Under the pieces are notes generated by a model. The model saw only the letters and a list, made by a program, of their open reading frames with translations, did no database searches and was not told where the DNA came from. From contig JAZRJV010000051.1 of NCBI GenBank assembly GCA_045645985.1, positions 1 through 31,448 of the forward strand: a stretch of 31,448 nucleotides of DNA, given 5' to 3'. Source of the DNA: RGIG9060 sp045645985. GTDB lineage: Bacteria > Spirochaetota > Spirochaetia > Treponematales > Treponemataceae. Shown piece by piece: positions 31,432 to 31,448 of this stretch. Position numbers and translations under genes: made by a program. Every line of letters starts with the position of its first letter. Position 1 is the stretch's first letter.

Positions 31432-31448
31432 TCAAGGTTTCTCAAATT

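Overview
The window is very AT-rich with A-rich codon use. The right half carries housekeeping genes in an order and style (fused PyrK-PyrD, NfnAB, dnaX-ybaB-recR, PrsW-like protease, initiator tRNA without encoded CCA) that suggest a low-GC, anaerobic, host- or gut-associated bacterium. A Treponema-like spirochaete is my best guess, from protein flavour only; no marker gene settles it.

Positions 1-15511 look like the right part of an integrated genomic island. In order it holds: the C-terminal part of a long coiled-coil protein; a divergent SOS-type pair made of a self-cleaving S24 repressor facing umuD-umuC; a roughly 300-bp palindrome-rich spacer; a type I restriction-modification locus (hsdR, hsdM, a Fic protein, a remnant of a second Fic gene carrying palindromic repeats, hsdS); an unrecognised gene bracketed by two copies of the hsdS 3' end; and two overlapping DUF262 (GmrSD/SspE/BrxU-like) genes. 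The island ends in about 500 bp of gene-free DNA with a promoter-plus-hairpin and short iterated repeats. It stops at a 23-bp copy of a tRNA 3' end (15489-15511) followed at once by a strong terminator. That is the classic right attachment site of an element integrated in a tRNA gene. The intact tRNA and probably the integrase should lie to the left, outside the window.

Positions 15512-31448 are chromosomal backbone: malQ, cobB, nfnA-nfnB (electron-bifurcating transhydrogenase), a large TPR/GAF-like protein, pyrF-pyrKD (pyrimidine synthesis), a diacylglycerol-kinase-family lipid kinase, dnaX-ybaB-recR (replication and repair), a divergent shikimate-kinase-like gene, a PrsW-family membrane protease and tRNA-fMet.

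The most interesting points are: (1) umuD is encoded already in processed, UmuD'-like form and has lost both catalytic residues, next to an intact self-cleaving repressor, so induction of the polymerase V-like complex would depend on the repressor alone; (2) the defence cluster is bounded by a tRNA attachment scar, and a duplicated hsdS tail sits inside it as a recombination footprint; (3) many genes in the window have a -10 box 6-7 nt before the ATG, the signature of leaderless mRNAs; (4) in-frame palindromic 42-bp repeats have entered a decayed Fic gene.
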